From NCBI GenBank assembly GCA_964058845.1, contig CAXKVR010000060.1, positions 248,001 through 312,000 of the forward strand: DNA of 64,000 nt, written 5' to 3'. This stretch comes from Carex sylvatica (lineage: Eukaryota; Streptophyta; Magnoliopsida; Poales; Cyperaceae). Positions 1 through 10,919 of this stretch are shown piece by piece. A program made the position numbers and the translations under genes. The notes beneath the pieces are model-generated. The model saw nothing but the letters and a program-made list of their open reading frames with translations. It made no database searches and was not told the DNA's origin. Every line of letters begins with the position of its first letter. The first letter of the stretch is position 1.

Positions 1-700
1 ATATATATGCTATATATATATGCTATATATATATGCTATATGAGCATTTTTTTTATTTCAAGTTGTAGGATATATAACATGCATGTTATGTACATCTCTT
101 AACGATCGATGGTTTCATTTTGTAGATTGGCTATTATTGAGATATTTGGTGCAGCGATATATTTTCATCTCACTCGATCCGTCATTCAAAAAAGTTGTAA
201 GTACAACCTAGAAGTTTCATGTTTAATTATTTTTGTGCATTAATTAATGTATATTTTTTTTGTAAGAGATGTATTTATATTAGCTAGATATGTAGCTAGA
301 GTACTGTCTTATGAGCCACAACCGCATTATTAATGCCTTTAGGTCATGATACCCGTTCAAAATTAATCCATTAGGGATTAATTTTGAATAGTCCCCGTTT
401 TGGGACTGCTCTCTGAATACTTTGTCTCATTTAGGATGTGGCCACATGTTAGTCGTGTTTTAGCATTTAAGAAAATTTTGGCAGCATTTCCACTTAGTTT
501 CCCGAATCTCGGGAAACTAAGGGGAAATGCTGCCGAAATTTTCTTAAATGCTAAAACACGACTAATATGCGGCCACTACTGAGACAAAGTATTCAGAGAG
601 TGGGATAGGATGGTAACCCGGCCCCATGTAAGCCATATTGTGAATAGAACTAAGCTCTCCAACCTTGTTCTTAATTAATTGTGTTTTATTATAATTGCAG
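1..700 (+). promoter_or_regulatory. Upstream region and 5'UTR intron of the CACTA TNP2 gene
   Basis: AT-rich non-coding DNA with a (TATATATGC) repeat at 1-45. A polypyrimidine-like stretch ends in the splice acceptor TTGCAG at 695-700, directly before ATG 701, so the TNP2 ATG opens an exon and the upstream DNA is at least partly 5'UTR intron. No upstream coding exon was recognised. The only strong structure is the foldback at 409-600. Confidence 0.5.
409..600. repeat. 192-bp foldback (hairpin) upstream of TNP2
   Basis: CTCTCTGAATAC at 409-420 is mirrored by its reverse complement at 589-600. Nearly the whole interval pairs with itself around a centre at about 505 (TTTCCCGAATCTCGGGAAA). A TGGGA occurs on both sides (401-405 and 601-605), but the arms are not symmetrical about it, so it is not a convincing target duplication. 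It is either a nested foldback MITE or a hairpin belonging to the CACTA promoter. Confidence 0.75.
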
Positions 701-3700
701 ATGGGCCGCAGTTGGATGTACGAAGTATCACGTCTGTCTGATGAATATATGACAGGTGTCGAGGAATTTATCAGAGTTGCTACGGAAGATATGGCAAATA
801 AGGGGAGTGCACTGATGTCGTGTCCTTGCCGTGATTGTAACAATGGTCAAAAATTCTCCAACTCGAACCAAGTGAGGAACCATTTAATCCGTCGTGGATT
901 CAAGCAAGGATATAAGTGTTGGTTATGGCACGGTGAGAGTTTGCCAACCGACATAGGCACTGGTACTGAGCATCAGAAATACCATACCGGTGGAAACGAC
1001 GGGAATGATCTACGGGGATTGGAAACCGATATAGGTGCTCGTACTGAGGATCAGGAATACCATACCGAAGAAAATGATGATATGGTGGTAGATAAATGTG
1101 ATAATTTTGATCAAATGTTACGTGATTTAGAAGATGATTTTGATAATGATAAGCAGTATTGTTTATTTGAGAATTTGTACGAAGATTCTAATAAAGAATT
1201 GTACCCTGGTTGTTCTAAATTTTCAAAATTGAAAGGTGTATTAAAATTGTATAACCTTAAAGCATCTAACGGTTGGAGTGATAAAAGTTTTACTGGGTTA
1301 TTACAAACTTTAAAAGAAATACTTCCGGATGGAAACGAGATACCACCAAATGTTTATGAAGCGAAGAAAATATTGTGCCCAGTGGATTTGGAAGTTCAAA
1401 GAATACATGCGTGTCCAAATGATTGTATATTATATCGATCCGAGTATAAAGATCTTCACGAGTGTCCAAAATGTGGAGCATCACGTTACAAACCAAAGCA
1501 GTTAACCGGCAATAAAAGTGATGATTACAAACCGAATAAAGGGCCTCCGGCAAAAGCATTGTGGTACCTCCCCGTGAAACCGAGATTGAAACGTTTGTTC
1601 TCAAATGCTAAAGATGCAAAATTAGTGCGTTGGCATGCAGATAACCGAAAAAAAGACGGAAAATTACGGCACCCCGCTGATTCTCCTCAGTGGAGAAATA
1701 TTGACAGAGAGTTCCCCGAATTCGGATGTGACCCTAGAAATCTTAAGCTTGGGCTGAGTGCAGATGGAATAAATCCGCACAGTAGCATGAGCAGCAAGCA
1801 CAGCAGTTGGCCGGTTTTATTGTGCATTTATAATCTTCCGCCTTGGTTATGTATGAAACGCAAATACATCATGTTGACCTTGCTCATATCAGGACCCAAA
1901 CAGCCCGGGAACGACATAGATGTGTATCTAGCGCCATTGATCGATGATTTAAAAGAATTATGGCAACCCGGAGTGCAGATATTTGATGCATACAACAAGG
2001 AGAAATTCACTTTACGGGCCATGATTTTCTGCACCATTAATGATTTTCCGGCTTATGGAAATTTGTCGGGTTACAGTGTCAAAGGAGAGAAAGCATGCCC
2101 TGTTTGCCTAGACGATACAGTCGATGTGTGGCTACCTAATTCCTCTAAAAATGTGTACATGGGTCATCGTAGATTTCTTCCTGCCAACCATGCACACCGA
2201 AAGAGAAAGAAAGAATTCAATGGAAAGACCGAGAATACCAGAGTAAATTATCCGTTGACCGGTAAAGCTGTTTATTCGCGAGTGAAGGATATCAAAGTTC
2301 AATTTGGGAAATTTAAAAAGAAGGTGGTGAGAAAGAAAGGGGCACCGAAAATTAGTTGGAAGAAGAGGTCAATATTCTGGGATTTACCATACTGGCAGCA
2401 CTTAGATGTTCGACATTGTCTCGATGTGATGCATGTGGTTAAAAATGTGTGTGATAGCCTAGTTGGAACATTATTGAATATTCCGGGTAAGACTAAGGAT
2501 GGTATCAATGCTCGGAAAGACATGCAATTCCTGAACATACGGTCGGATCTACAACCAGCAGAGAAGGAAAGAGAAAATGGGAAATTTTGTACGTATCTAA
2601 AACCTGCAATGCATACGCTGTCGAAATCAGAGAAAAAAAGCTTATTGGAATGCCTTCATGGTGTCAAAGTTCCATCTGGATATTCTTCGAATATTAAAAA
2701 CCTAGTTTCACTGGAAGATTTAAAATTGACAGGAATGAAGTCTCATGACTGTCATGTTTTAATGACACAGCTTCTTCCTGTTGCAATTCGGGGCATATTG
2801 CCAAAGTGTGTTAGGCAGACCATCACGAAGCTTTGTTTTTTCTTTAATGCCATATGTTGCAAAGTAAGTGATCCCGATATGCTAGATGCTCTGCAGAAGG
2901 AGGTTGTTGTCACTCTTTGTCATCTTGAAATGTATTTTCCGCCGTCTTTTTTTGATATCATGGTTCATTTAATTGTTCACCTAATTAGAGAAATTAAGAT
3001 GTGCGGACCTGTTTTCTTGCGGTACATGTATCCGTTCGAGAGATACATGGGATTGTTAAAGGCATATGTCAGGAATCGATATCGGCCTGAGGGAAGCATC
3101 GTAAAAGCTTATGCTGCCGAAGAGGTTATTGAGTTTTGTACTAATTATATGGATGATGTCAAAGCTATAGGCATCCCTAAATCTCGGCACGAGGGTCGAC
3201 TTCGTGGGGTAGGCACAATCGGTGCGAAATTATTCGAGCCCGATAGTACAATGATGTCACTAGCACATTTTCATGTTTTACAACACCTCACTGACGTTCA
3301 TCCTTTTTGGGACGAGCATATGACTCTCTTGCGGCAACAGAATCCTAAGAAATCCAACAAGTGGTTAATCAGCGAACACAATAAAAAGTTTGAGGGATGG
3401 TTTACACGGAGAGTCGTGCAAGCTCCAGAGGGAGAAAATATTACAGAAACTGTGAAATTGTTGGCTCTTGGTCCAGTCCACGTCGTGAGGACCTTCCAAG
3501 GATATGACATCAACGGGTACACATTTTACACAAGAAATCAAGATTCAAAGAGTACCGTGCAAAACAGTGGAGTGACGTTAGTAGCCGTTTCTAGTGATTT
3601 GTCAGATCCTAAAGGTGCCGGACCATCGGATGCATCAATGTCATATTACGGATTTGTTGAAGAAATTTGGGAGGTAGATTATAGAAAATTTAACATTCCG

Positions 3701-4069
3701 TTATTTATGTGTAAATGGGTCGATAACCGTAGGGGGGTTAAAGTCGACGAAGATGGTTTTATTCTAGTGGATTTCAGTAAGGCTGGATACAAGGACGATC
3801 CATTTATACTTGCAAGACAAGCCACGCAAGTGTTCTACGTTACTGATCCGGCCGATCGTTCAAGACATGTTGTCCTCTCTGGTAAAAGACGTATCATCGG
3901 GATTGATAATGTGAAAGATGAAGAAGCGTACGATCATTTTGATGAGATACCACCGTTTTCCACTGGCATGGCATCTTTACCAACCGGTGAGGATAACAAG
4001 ACAAGCCACACGCGCAACGATCACAATGAAGGAGAATGGATTGAAGTTCCCACTGGCAATAATCCCTAA
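701..4069 (+). CDS. TNP2: CACTA transposase, TNP2 family
   Basis: Single open frame of 1122 codons. ATG 701 is chosen because it follows a splice acceptor (TTGCAG, 695-700). Residues about 1-78 match the transposase-associated N-terminal domain, with the cysteine motif CPCRDC. A CX3C...CX2C cluster lies near residues 237-262. The transposase_Tnp2 core follows, with LGLSADGINP near residue 350, CTINDFPAYGNLSGY near 443 and LDVMHVVKNVCDSLVGTLL near 573; these are the hallmark blocks of plant CACTA transposases. A DUF4218 region (about 673-810) and a DUF4216 region (about 981-1027, YYGFVEEIWEVDY) complete the usual order. The protein is expected to bind element ends in the nucleus and catalyse cut-and-paste excision. 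No frameshift or stop is present, so it looks intact. A further small 3' exon beyond 4069 is possible but not needed. Confidence 0.95.
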   Translation: MGRSWMYEVSRLSDEYMTGVEEFIRVATEDMANKGSALMSCPCRDCNNGQKFSNSNQVRNHLIRRGFKQGYKCWLWHGESLPTDIGTGTEHQKYHTGGNDGNDLRGLETDIGARTEDQEYHTEENDDMVVDKCDNFDQMLRDLEDDFDNDKQYCLFENLYEDSNKELYPGCSKFSKLKGVLKLYNLKASNGWSDKSFTGLLQTLKEILPDGNEIPPNVYEAKKILCPVDLEVQRIHACPNDCILYRSEYKDLHECPKCGASRYKPKQLTGNKSDDYKPNKGPPAKALWYLPVKPRLKRLFSNAKDAKLVRWHADNRKKDGKLRHPADSPQWRNIDREFPEFGCDPRNLKLGLSADGINPHSSMSSKHSSWPVLLCIYNLPPWLCMKRKYIMLTLLISGPKQPGNDIDVYLAPLIDDLKELWQPGVQIFDAYNKEKFTLRAMIFCTINDFPAYGNLSGYSVKGEKACPVCLDDTVDVWLPNSSKNVYMGHRRFLPANHAHRKRKKEFNGKTENTRVNYPLTGKAVYSRVKDIKVQFGKFKKKVVRKKGAPKISWKKRSIFWDLPYWQHLDVRHCLDVMHVVKNVCDSLVGTLLNIPGKTKDGINARKDMQFLNIRSDLQPAEKERENGKFCTYLKPAMHTLSKSEKKSLLECLHGVKVPSGYSSNIKNLVSLEDLKLTGMKSHDCHVLMTQLLPVAIRGILPKCVRQTITKLCFFFNAICCKVSDPDMLDALQKEVVVTLCHLEMYFPPSFFDIMVHLIVHLIREIKMCGPVFLRYMYPFERYMGLLKAYVRNRYRPEGSIVKAYAAEEVIEFCTNYMDDVKAIGIPKSRHEGRLRGVGTIGAKLFEPDSTMMSLAHFHVLQHLTDVHPFWDEHMTLLRQQNPKKSNKWLISEHNKKFEGWFTRRVVQAPEGENITETVKLLALGPVHVVRTFQGYDINGYTFYTRNQDSKSTVQNSGVTLVAVSSDLSDPKGAGPSDASMSYYGFVEEIWEVDYRKFNIPLFMCKWVDNRRGVKVDEDGFILVDFSKAGYKDDPFILARQATQVFYVTDPADRSRHVVLSGKRRIIGIDNVKDEEAYDHFDEIPPFSTGMASLPTGEDNKTSHTRNDHNEGEWIEVPTGNNP

Positions 4070-4409
4070 ACTTTTATTGGTATGTCAAAATATAAAAATA
4101 TAAAATATGTAATTTATTATTATTTAATATCGTTGACTTAAGAAATTTTTCTTTTTTCAGGATGCATTGAAACACTAGACAATGAAAAACATGCATGGAA
4201 GTTATATATTCTTCAATGTTTCTTGTAACTTATTTATTTTCATGTTATATGTAAATTTATTAGCTTATTTTTTAATTTTTTAATTTTTAATGTTACTATT
4301 TAGTATATACGTATCATCTGGTAAAATATAACACATACACATTCTGACTTTCATTTTAAAAAAAATATACATGTACACACAAAAATATAAACCACACATA
4401 TAGGAGAAG

Positions 4410-4499
4410 AACACCATCTGGATCGGTTCCTACCTCCAGAACCGATCCAGATAGGTATCTGGATCGGTTCTGGAGGTAGGAACCGATCCAGATGGTGTT
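4410..4499. repeat. Internal palindrome of the CACTA subterminal motif
   Basis: Perfect or near-perfect 90-bp palindrome just downstream of TNP2. It holds four copies of the GGATCGGTT / AACCGATCC motif in alternating orientation. The same palindrome occurs in CACTA element 2 at about 26211-26300. It is probably a binding array for the element's DNA-binding protein or a relic of a subterminal region. Confidence 0.85.
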
Positions 4500-4539
4500 T
4501 TCCCTATATTTGTGTGTACAAATTGTTCATTAATAAATT

Positions 4540-4881
4540 ACTTTTCAAAAATTCCAGAAATTTTTTTAAAAATAAATTGTTATAATGAGAAATGTTAAAG
4601 AACATTACTCTCTAAAAATTATTTCTAAAAAAATGCTTTTCTTCGTAAATTATCTAGTTAAATGTAAGCTACAAATATTTGTCACATCAAATAAGATTTC
4701 AATTAAGAAGCATGAAATTTATTTAGTTTTGAAATTTTCAAACCACTAAAAATAATAATCAAATAAGTTTTAAAATGTAATTTATATATCAAAATATTAT
4801 AACTTATTTTTAAAAAAAATATTTAAAAAATCATTTATATATCAAAATATGATAACTTATACATATAATATCATAACATAT
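4540..4881. other. Non-coding spacer of CACTA 1, shared inverted with CACTA 2
   Basis: AT-rich, no open frame. The reverse complement of this segment, and of 5307-5430 beyond the MITE, recurs in CACTA 2 between about 25300 and 26200. This shows the two elements descend from a common structure. Confidence 0.7.
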
Positions 4882-5306
4882 GAGGTTGGCTACTATGCTT
4901 ATATAAGCATATCCCCACATATGCTTATAACTCATTTTTGTGTTTCCAATGTCCAAATGGTCGATCTGAACCGTTCATCTTGTTCTCCATATTAATATGT
5001 TCTTGGAGACCAAATTTTACATTTTTCTGATTTTGTTTACTATTTATTAAGCCACTTTGAAAATTATTAATCCAACGGTGGCTGCTGATTTTACTGTTTT
5101 GTGCAGTCACCGTTGGATCAGCGATTTTCAAAGTGGCTTCATAAATAGTAAAAAAATTCAGAAAAATGTAAAATTTAGTCTCCAAACACATTTCAATATA
5201 GAGATCACATCTAACGGTTCAGATCGACCATTTGGACATTGGAAACACAAAAATGAGTTATAAGCATATGTGGGGATATGCTTATATAAGCATAGTAGCC
5301 AACCTC
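4882..5306. mobile_element. Mutator-type MITE (425 bp) inside CACTA 1
   Basis: Terminal inverted repeats start GAGGTTGGCTACTATGCT and the entire 425 bp folds back on itself. It is flanked by a 10-bp direct repeat CATAACATAT at 4872-4881 and 5307-5316, the target-duplication size of Mutator-like elements. Short open frames on both strands are by-products of the foldback. The inner core is homologous to the MITE at 25417-25832. Confidence 0.88.
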
Positions 5307-5430
5307 CATAACATATACATTATTTATAAATTATATAAGTTATTTGTAAATTATTTATAAAATTATTTTAAAAAATAACATTCTAAATATCTGATAACTT
5401 ATACATATTTATTATCATATTTAAATTTAA

Positions 5431-5890
5431 TAGAGTATCAAGATCGGTTCAAACCTGAGAACCGATCCTGATGCCTATCTGGATCGGTTCTTTAGTAAGG
5501 AACCGATCCAGATAGGCATCAGGATCGGTTCTCATGTTTGAACCGATCCTGATACTATTTTGGGGGCACTGTTTTATTTTTAAATTTAAAAAAGCCCTAA
5601 TAGAGTATCAAGATCGGTTCAAACCTGAGAACCGATCCTGATGCCTATCTGGATCGGTTCCTTACTAAAGAACCGATCCAGATAGGCATCAGGATCGGTT
5701 CTCAGATTTGAACCGATCTTGATACTCTATTAAAGGCACCGTTTTATTTTTAAATTTAAAAACGTATCAAGATCGGTTCAAACATGAGAACCGATCCTGA
5801 TGCCTATCTAGATCGGTTCTTTAGTAAGGAACCGATCCAGATAGGCATCAGGATCGGTTCTCATGTTTGAACCGATCTTGATACTCTATT
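5431..5890. promoter_or_regulatory. Three tandem 130-bp palindromes of the subterminal motif upstream of the second CACTA gene
   Basis: Three copies at a period of about 155-160 bp (starting near 5431, 5600 and 5762). Each is a long palindrome reading from AGTATCAAGATCGGTT to its reverse complement and containing about eight GGATCGGTT-type motifs. Copies are separated by an AT-rich linker. The array ends about 30 bp before the pyrimidine-rich leader of the second gene, so it is placed like a promoter or autoregulatory array. The sequence is direct evidence; the function is inference. Confidence 0.6.
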
Positions 5891-5916
5891 AGGGCGCCGG
5901 TTCACTTAGCCAAAAT

Positions 5917-6865
5917 TTGGAAAATTTTCAAAACCGTGGCCTCCCTTCCTCTTCTCCTCAAAACCGTGGCCTCTCCTCTCTTCCTCTTCTCCTCAAGCAC
6001 TTAGCCAAAAATTTCACAAGTTTCAAAACCCTAGCTCCGTTGTGCGTCTCTCTTCCTCTCCTTCTCAAAACCCTAGTCCGTCGGCTAGTTCCACCCCGCC
6101 GTGCGTCTCTCTTCCACCCCACCGTCGGCTCCGCCTCCCTCTCCTTCTCAAACTCGGGTAAGTCCCCTCTCCCTCTCCCTTTAACAAAATCAATTTAGTA
6201 GAAATTGTTTAGAAATTTTGGAAAATTCGGATTAGAAATTGTTGGAGATAGTCTATTATTTGTAATATATATGGTGCATGGTGCATGCCGTAATTATGAA
6301 TTCTTTGGTTGTAGCAAATAAGTAGACTGAATTGACAGAAATATGCACCTTCATATGATCATTCATATATAGTGAAATTTCTTAATGAGAATATATAGTA
6401 GCTTGGCGAGAATACGGCTTGTACCAGTGTTGAATTGAACCTAATTACTAATTAATTACAGTTTCTGGCTTGCTGCAAAAGGCTTACCAAATAGGTGAAA
6501 GCAATGTCTGTTGTTAAATACATCTAACATGTATATTACTGAACCATTTATTTGTACTTAATTCACGCGCGAAATAATTAGAAGTGAACCAAATTGTATG
6601 ATTCTCGTAAACTTAAGAAGCCTCAAATTGTATGATTTCTACAAGTAACCGATGCCCATCTTTCCTACATCTCATTATTCTCAGCTCCAATACCAAAGCA
6701 TGGTAATAGAGAATAAGAAATTATGCTTTCTTGTACTTCAATAATTAAGCTTGTATTGATGTGTCTAATTGTATTGATGTGGTCATTACTATATATATAT
6801 ATATATATATTTCATAATAAATTATGAAGCAGTTAGTTATTCTCTTCTCAATTCTTGCTTCAGAT
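5917..6865 (+). promoter_or_regulatory. 5' leader exon and 5'UTR intron of the second CACTA gene
   Basis: A pyrimidine-rich stretch (about 5917-6157) with CTCTTCCTCTTCTCC blocks and AAACCCTAG ends in a consensus donor GTAAGT at 6158. The intron runs to TTGCTTCAG at 6855-6863, three bases before the ATG at 6866. An (AT) run lies at about 6790-6811. An open frame across 5917-6198 is short and pyrimidine-biased and is taken as untranslated leader. Confidence 0.5.
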
Positions 6866-9800
6866 ATGGAAGGTGATGGTGACATAGTCTCAGCTAAGAA
6901 GAAAAGAAGAGGGCCTAACAAAATTAAGGAGAAGTTCAACGAGAAAGACAAACAGCTGGAACTTGACAAATTTTACAGGCCGGTTGTTACTCGAGATACG
7001 ACGAGTTTTGCAACGGAATTTGGGATATTGGTAAGAAGGAATGTCTCTCTAAGGTTCCAACGATGGAAAGATGTTCCAGATGAGAAAAAGCAAAAAATAT
7101 GGGAAATACTTAAGGTAAACAAATTTTGCTGCTAATTTCACAAGATTTCTTTTGATATTAACTAACTCTAAATTTTTTATTTCTATTTGTTTGTAAGGTG
7201 GACTGGGGCATAATCGACAACGAAGAGGTGCAGAAATATTATTATCAGAAAATGTCTACTTGTCACCGGAAGTGGCGAACCGAAATGACTAAAGTGTGGC
7301 GCAAGGGTGAGACGCCCGATTTTGGTAAGCTCCAGATTGAAGAACAAGACTGGGAAGAATTTTGCAAGTACCGAGAGACGGAGAAATTTGCTGTATGATA
7401 GTTACTATGAACCACCTACCTTATGTATAATTAATTACGAATTCAAATTTTTTTATAATTGAGACTAATTGTTTATTTGTTCAAATTGTAGGATTCCAGT
7501 AAGATTGGAACGGCGAATCAGGCCCACAACGAGTATCCGCATTTCTTAGGATCCAGAGGTTATACCGGTGAGGGTTTTCAGAGTAGACTCAGAGATGCTA
7601 TGCAGACGATTGCAAACGAGAAAGCTATTAGTGATCCATCTTCCCAAGGGTCAACTGGTACTGCATTGACACCAGAGGAGCTTATTGATTTGTCGGTTGA
7701 GCATAGGCACGTCACGTGGAAACTAGGAAGACAGAAGCTCTCAGAAGAGACCAATGAACGCTTTTATCCAGACACATACTTACCGGTTATCACCAGAATT
7801 GTGAGTATTTAGATATTGTCATTCATTGAAACTTCAACTTTAATTTATTTTGTTATAACATTTATGTGGTCATTTCAGGAAGAACAAGAAGCGGCCTTTA
7901 AACAAGGCCAGTTGGCCGTCGTTCGATACAATGATGTTCTGGGAAAATCTCTGCCAAATCGGGAACATCCCGGAAGGGTGAGAGCAGTGGGCGGTCTGCT
8001 TCCAATTACAACAGCATTCGGTAAGAGCTCGATAAGGAGGAAACACACTGTTACTTACTCGAGATTCGAAGAAGAATTTGATGCGAGAGTGGATCAAAGA
8101 GTGGAGGAGAGAGTAAGAGGAATGGAGCAGAGATTGCGGCAAGAAATGAAAGAAGAAATGAAAGCTGAGCTTGCAATAATGCTTCGGCAGACCATGGGCC
8201 AACAAGAAAAGACGTATAGCCCAACAGTCGTTCAGAGCAGCTGTCAGTCAGTCAAACCATATGCAAATCTTTCCGAGCATACTGAGGTAATGCAAATTCA
8301 GATTTGAATCAGTAGGTCTATGCTTTAATTTCATACATATTTAGATTTTATTCGAGTAAATACATGTATTTGTACAGGAGGAAGAACTAAGGTGCAGACT
8401 CCAGGCGAATGTAGGTGGGAATACTCTTGTAGTGGCCGTAGGGACAATTCATGTTCCAGTTGTACAAGGTGGAACAATTCACGGTTTGCCTATGCCGCCC
8501 GACCATGCAAGAGTAACGGTGGATGCTATTCGTGATGCAGACTTCATAGAACTCCCCATACCTGTACCAAATGGCGAGCAGTTAACCCTTGCATCGGTCC
8601 TCGGCAGTTTCACTGCATGGCCGATGTCCATGATATTGACAGGTTCAGATGAGGTATATTATTATTAAGTTTTATGCCTTCTTAATTTGTATCTATATGA
8701 TATAGTTATAGTTGATTTTGTATTTTATTTCAATTTATTATGAAATTTTGTAGGAACCACGCAAAGAGGTGCAAGTTTCTGGAGATCGAAAAACAACGAG
8801 TCACAGCAAGGTGTTTGATCATATAAATTTTGAAAAGCTGGGACGAACATTCAACCAGCTGCGTGATCGATTTTCAGAGCTAGATGGCAGTCCATTCAAA
8901 ATCGATCCGCCACTTGATCTTTTCTGTTCAGCAGAGTCCATATACGTTTATGCAGATGATTATGCGGCCTTGCTTACACCACGGGAGTGGCTCACTGGAC
9001 CAGTCATTCAGATATGGATGCTGTGAGTTTAATATTAGTAATAACTGCAGAATTCAGTACTTTTAATTCAAATTTCACAAACTTGAGAACACATGTATGC
9101 CTTCTTTTTTTTAGGTATTGGCACAAATTCATCAAGGAGGAATTTCCCGATGAGCAGATTGGTTTCATGGACCCCCAGCGAACAAATGCCACCATGCTGA
9201 ATGATGACCGGGGAGGTGTTATTCAATACATGAGGAAAGCACTCCAAGAGAATCGGGACAAGAGATTGATCTTTATACCTTACCATCAGATGTTAGTGTT
9301 ATATATATATTATAATTTTATTATATTTCTTTCAATTCATATAAATTATAGAATATGACATGCTACAAACTTAATATGCAGAAATCATTGGATATTGACC
9401 GTGCTTATACCAAGAGATCGTTCCTTGTACGTGTACGATTCCGATAAGAAGAGCAAAAAAATGCTAATGATCACTGCTGCGGTCGAGGAGTAAGTAACTT
9501 TCTTAATTTTACGTTTGTTTAGAATTCTAATGATTTTATTATTATATTATCGTTTTAAATATCTCTCGTAAGTACTGATTGTTCAATTTTTTCATATTTC
9601 AACAGTGCCTTCATCAGGGAAATGGGTACTTTAACGATTCATAACGATTGCAAGGTAATAGTTTCTATTGAGATATGATTATAAGGACCTAGATGCAAAA
9701 ATTTGTGAATATCTAAATCATTGCTATATATTCTCATTAACTTACATTTTATTTTTTACAAACTTGTTATATAGTGCCCACAACAACCAGCCGGCTGGGA

Positions 9801-10086
9801 ATGTGCATATTATGTCATGTTGCTCATGCAAGACATAATAAGCGAACAACTCGATTCTTTTCCGAACTTAAGGGTATATATGCATTTATATATTTTTCAA
9901 AAGTAATGATAAATTCTTGCTTCAAATATAATAAAATACAAAATTAATTGTCCATGCTCTTCTAACTTTTTAAAAATGCAGGATATTCCCGCTAAACATA
10001 ATGTACAACGCTTGGGAGATTTGCGGAAAATGTGGGTTAAAATTTTTTTAGATGAGATTAGGCCGAAAATAACTACAACATTGTAG
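6866..10086 (+). CDS. CACTA second protein: Transposase_24 region fused to a Ulp1-type (C48) cysteine protease
   Basis: Eleven exons with consensus GT/AG borders join into one open frame of 747 codons: 6866-7114, 7198-7392, 7492-7800, 7879-8286, 8378-8653, 8754-9022, 9115-9291, 9382-9489, 9606-9654, 9775-9873, 9982-10086. Residues about 35-250 resemble the plant Ptta/En/Spm Transposase_24 family (RRNVSLRFQRWKDVP, HRKWRTEMTKVWRKGETP). Residues about 330-380 form a charged coiled coil. The C-terminal part is a SUMO-protease fold with the catalytic set visible: NHW (His630), YDSD (Asp647), CPQQ (Gln683/684) and GWEC (Cys690). It lies downstream of TNP2 on the same strand with its own leader. The family is known from CACTA elements; a role in binding the subterminal repeats or in SUMO processing is inference. 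All catalytic residues are present, so it appears functional. Confidence 0.88.
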
Positions 10087-10315
10087 GATGTGTGTAATTT
10101 TAATTTGCATTAACATGAATTTTTTGTAATAACTTAGGATGTGTATGATATTTAATTTAGGATGTGTATGTGATAGTTAATTTAGGATGTGTATGTGATA
10201 GTTAATTTAGGATGTGTGACATTTCGGATTTGTGATAATTTAGCAAGAATTTTTGCCAGCAAAATATGGACGCTGGTCATTTAATAAAACCATTTTTTTT
10301 TTATTCAATTTAACT

Positions 10316-10919
10316 ATCTGGATCGGTTCCTAAGCTAAGAACCGATCCAGATAGTAAATAATCTAAATTAAAAAAATTAAAATATAATTAAAAATAAACC
10401 CTAAACCCTATTAGGATCGGTTCCTATAGAAACCGATCTAGATAACTGACTATCTGGATCGGTTCTATAATAGTGAACCGATCCAGATAGTATTTTCTGA
10501 ATTTTTTTTAATTTTTAAATTCAGAAAATAACTATCTGGATCGGTTCACTATTAAGGAACCGATCCAGATAGTCAGTTATCTGGATCGGTTCTATAATAG
10601 TGAACCGATCCAGATAGTATTTTCTGAATTTTTTTTAATTTTTAAATTCAGAAAATAACTATCTGGATCGGTTCACTATTAAGGAACCGATCCAGATAGT
10701 CAGTTATCTGGATCGGTTCTATAATAGTGAACCGATCCAGATAACTGATTATCTGGATCGGTTCCATTGAAGGAACCGATCCAGATAGGTGATTATCTGG
10801 ATCGGTTAAATAACCGATCCAGATTATTGTAGTATCTGTATCGCCTTCATCAGGATCGGGTGTATTCCGATACTAATATGCGTTTATAACCGATCCTGAT
10901 TCGTTATTTTCCACTAGTG
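10316..10919. repeat. 3' subterminal repeat array of CACTA 1
   Basis: Alternating direct and inverted copies of TATCTGGATCGGTT / AACCGATCCAGATA form a chain of short hairpins. A unit of about 120 bp with a TTTCTGAATTTTTTTTAA linker repeats at about 10480-10700. The last 140 bp closely match, in inverted form, the left end of CACTA 2. Such arrays are the expected binding sites of the TNPA-type protein in CACTA elements. Confidence 0.88.

Larger units (their letters stand above)
1..10919 (+). mobile_element. CACTA (En/Spm) element 1, apparently autonomous; 5' end outside window
   Basis: The right end reads CCACTAGTG at 10911-10919, the inverted form of the CACTAGTGG terminus also seen at 22682 and 56373. 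The flanking base triplet is ATT (10920-10922); the left terminus and its target duplication lie before the window. The element contains an intact TNP2 transposase, an intact second gene with Transposase_24 and Ulp1 protease parts, and dense arrays of the subterminal motif ATCTGGATCGGTT in both orientations (4410-4499, 5431-5890, 10316-10912). Both reading frames are open, so this copy could be autonomous, but the missing left end prevents certainty. Confidence 0.93.

Noticed and set aside
401..605. TGGGA direct repeats as target duplication of the 409-600 foldback
   Set aside because: The inverted arms are not symmetric about them, so the match may be chance.
1290..3522. Minus-strand frames inside TNP2
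   Set aside because: They are antisense shadows of the long transposase frame with no independent support.
10316..10912. Regularly spaced repeats resembling a CRISPR array
   Set aside because: Repeats are inverted hairpin pairs of a transposon subterminal motif with no unique spacers, in a plant genome context.
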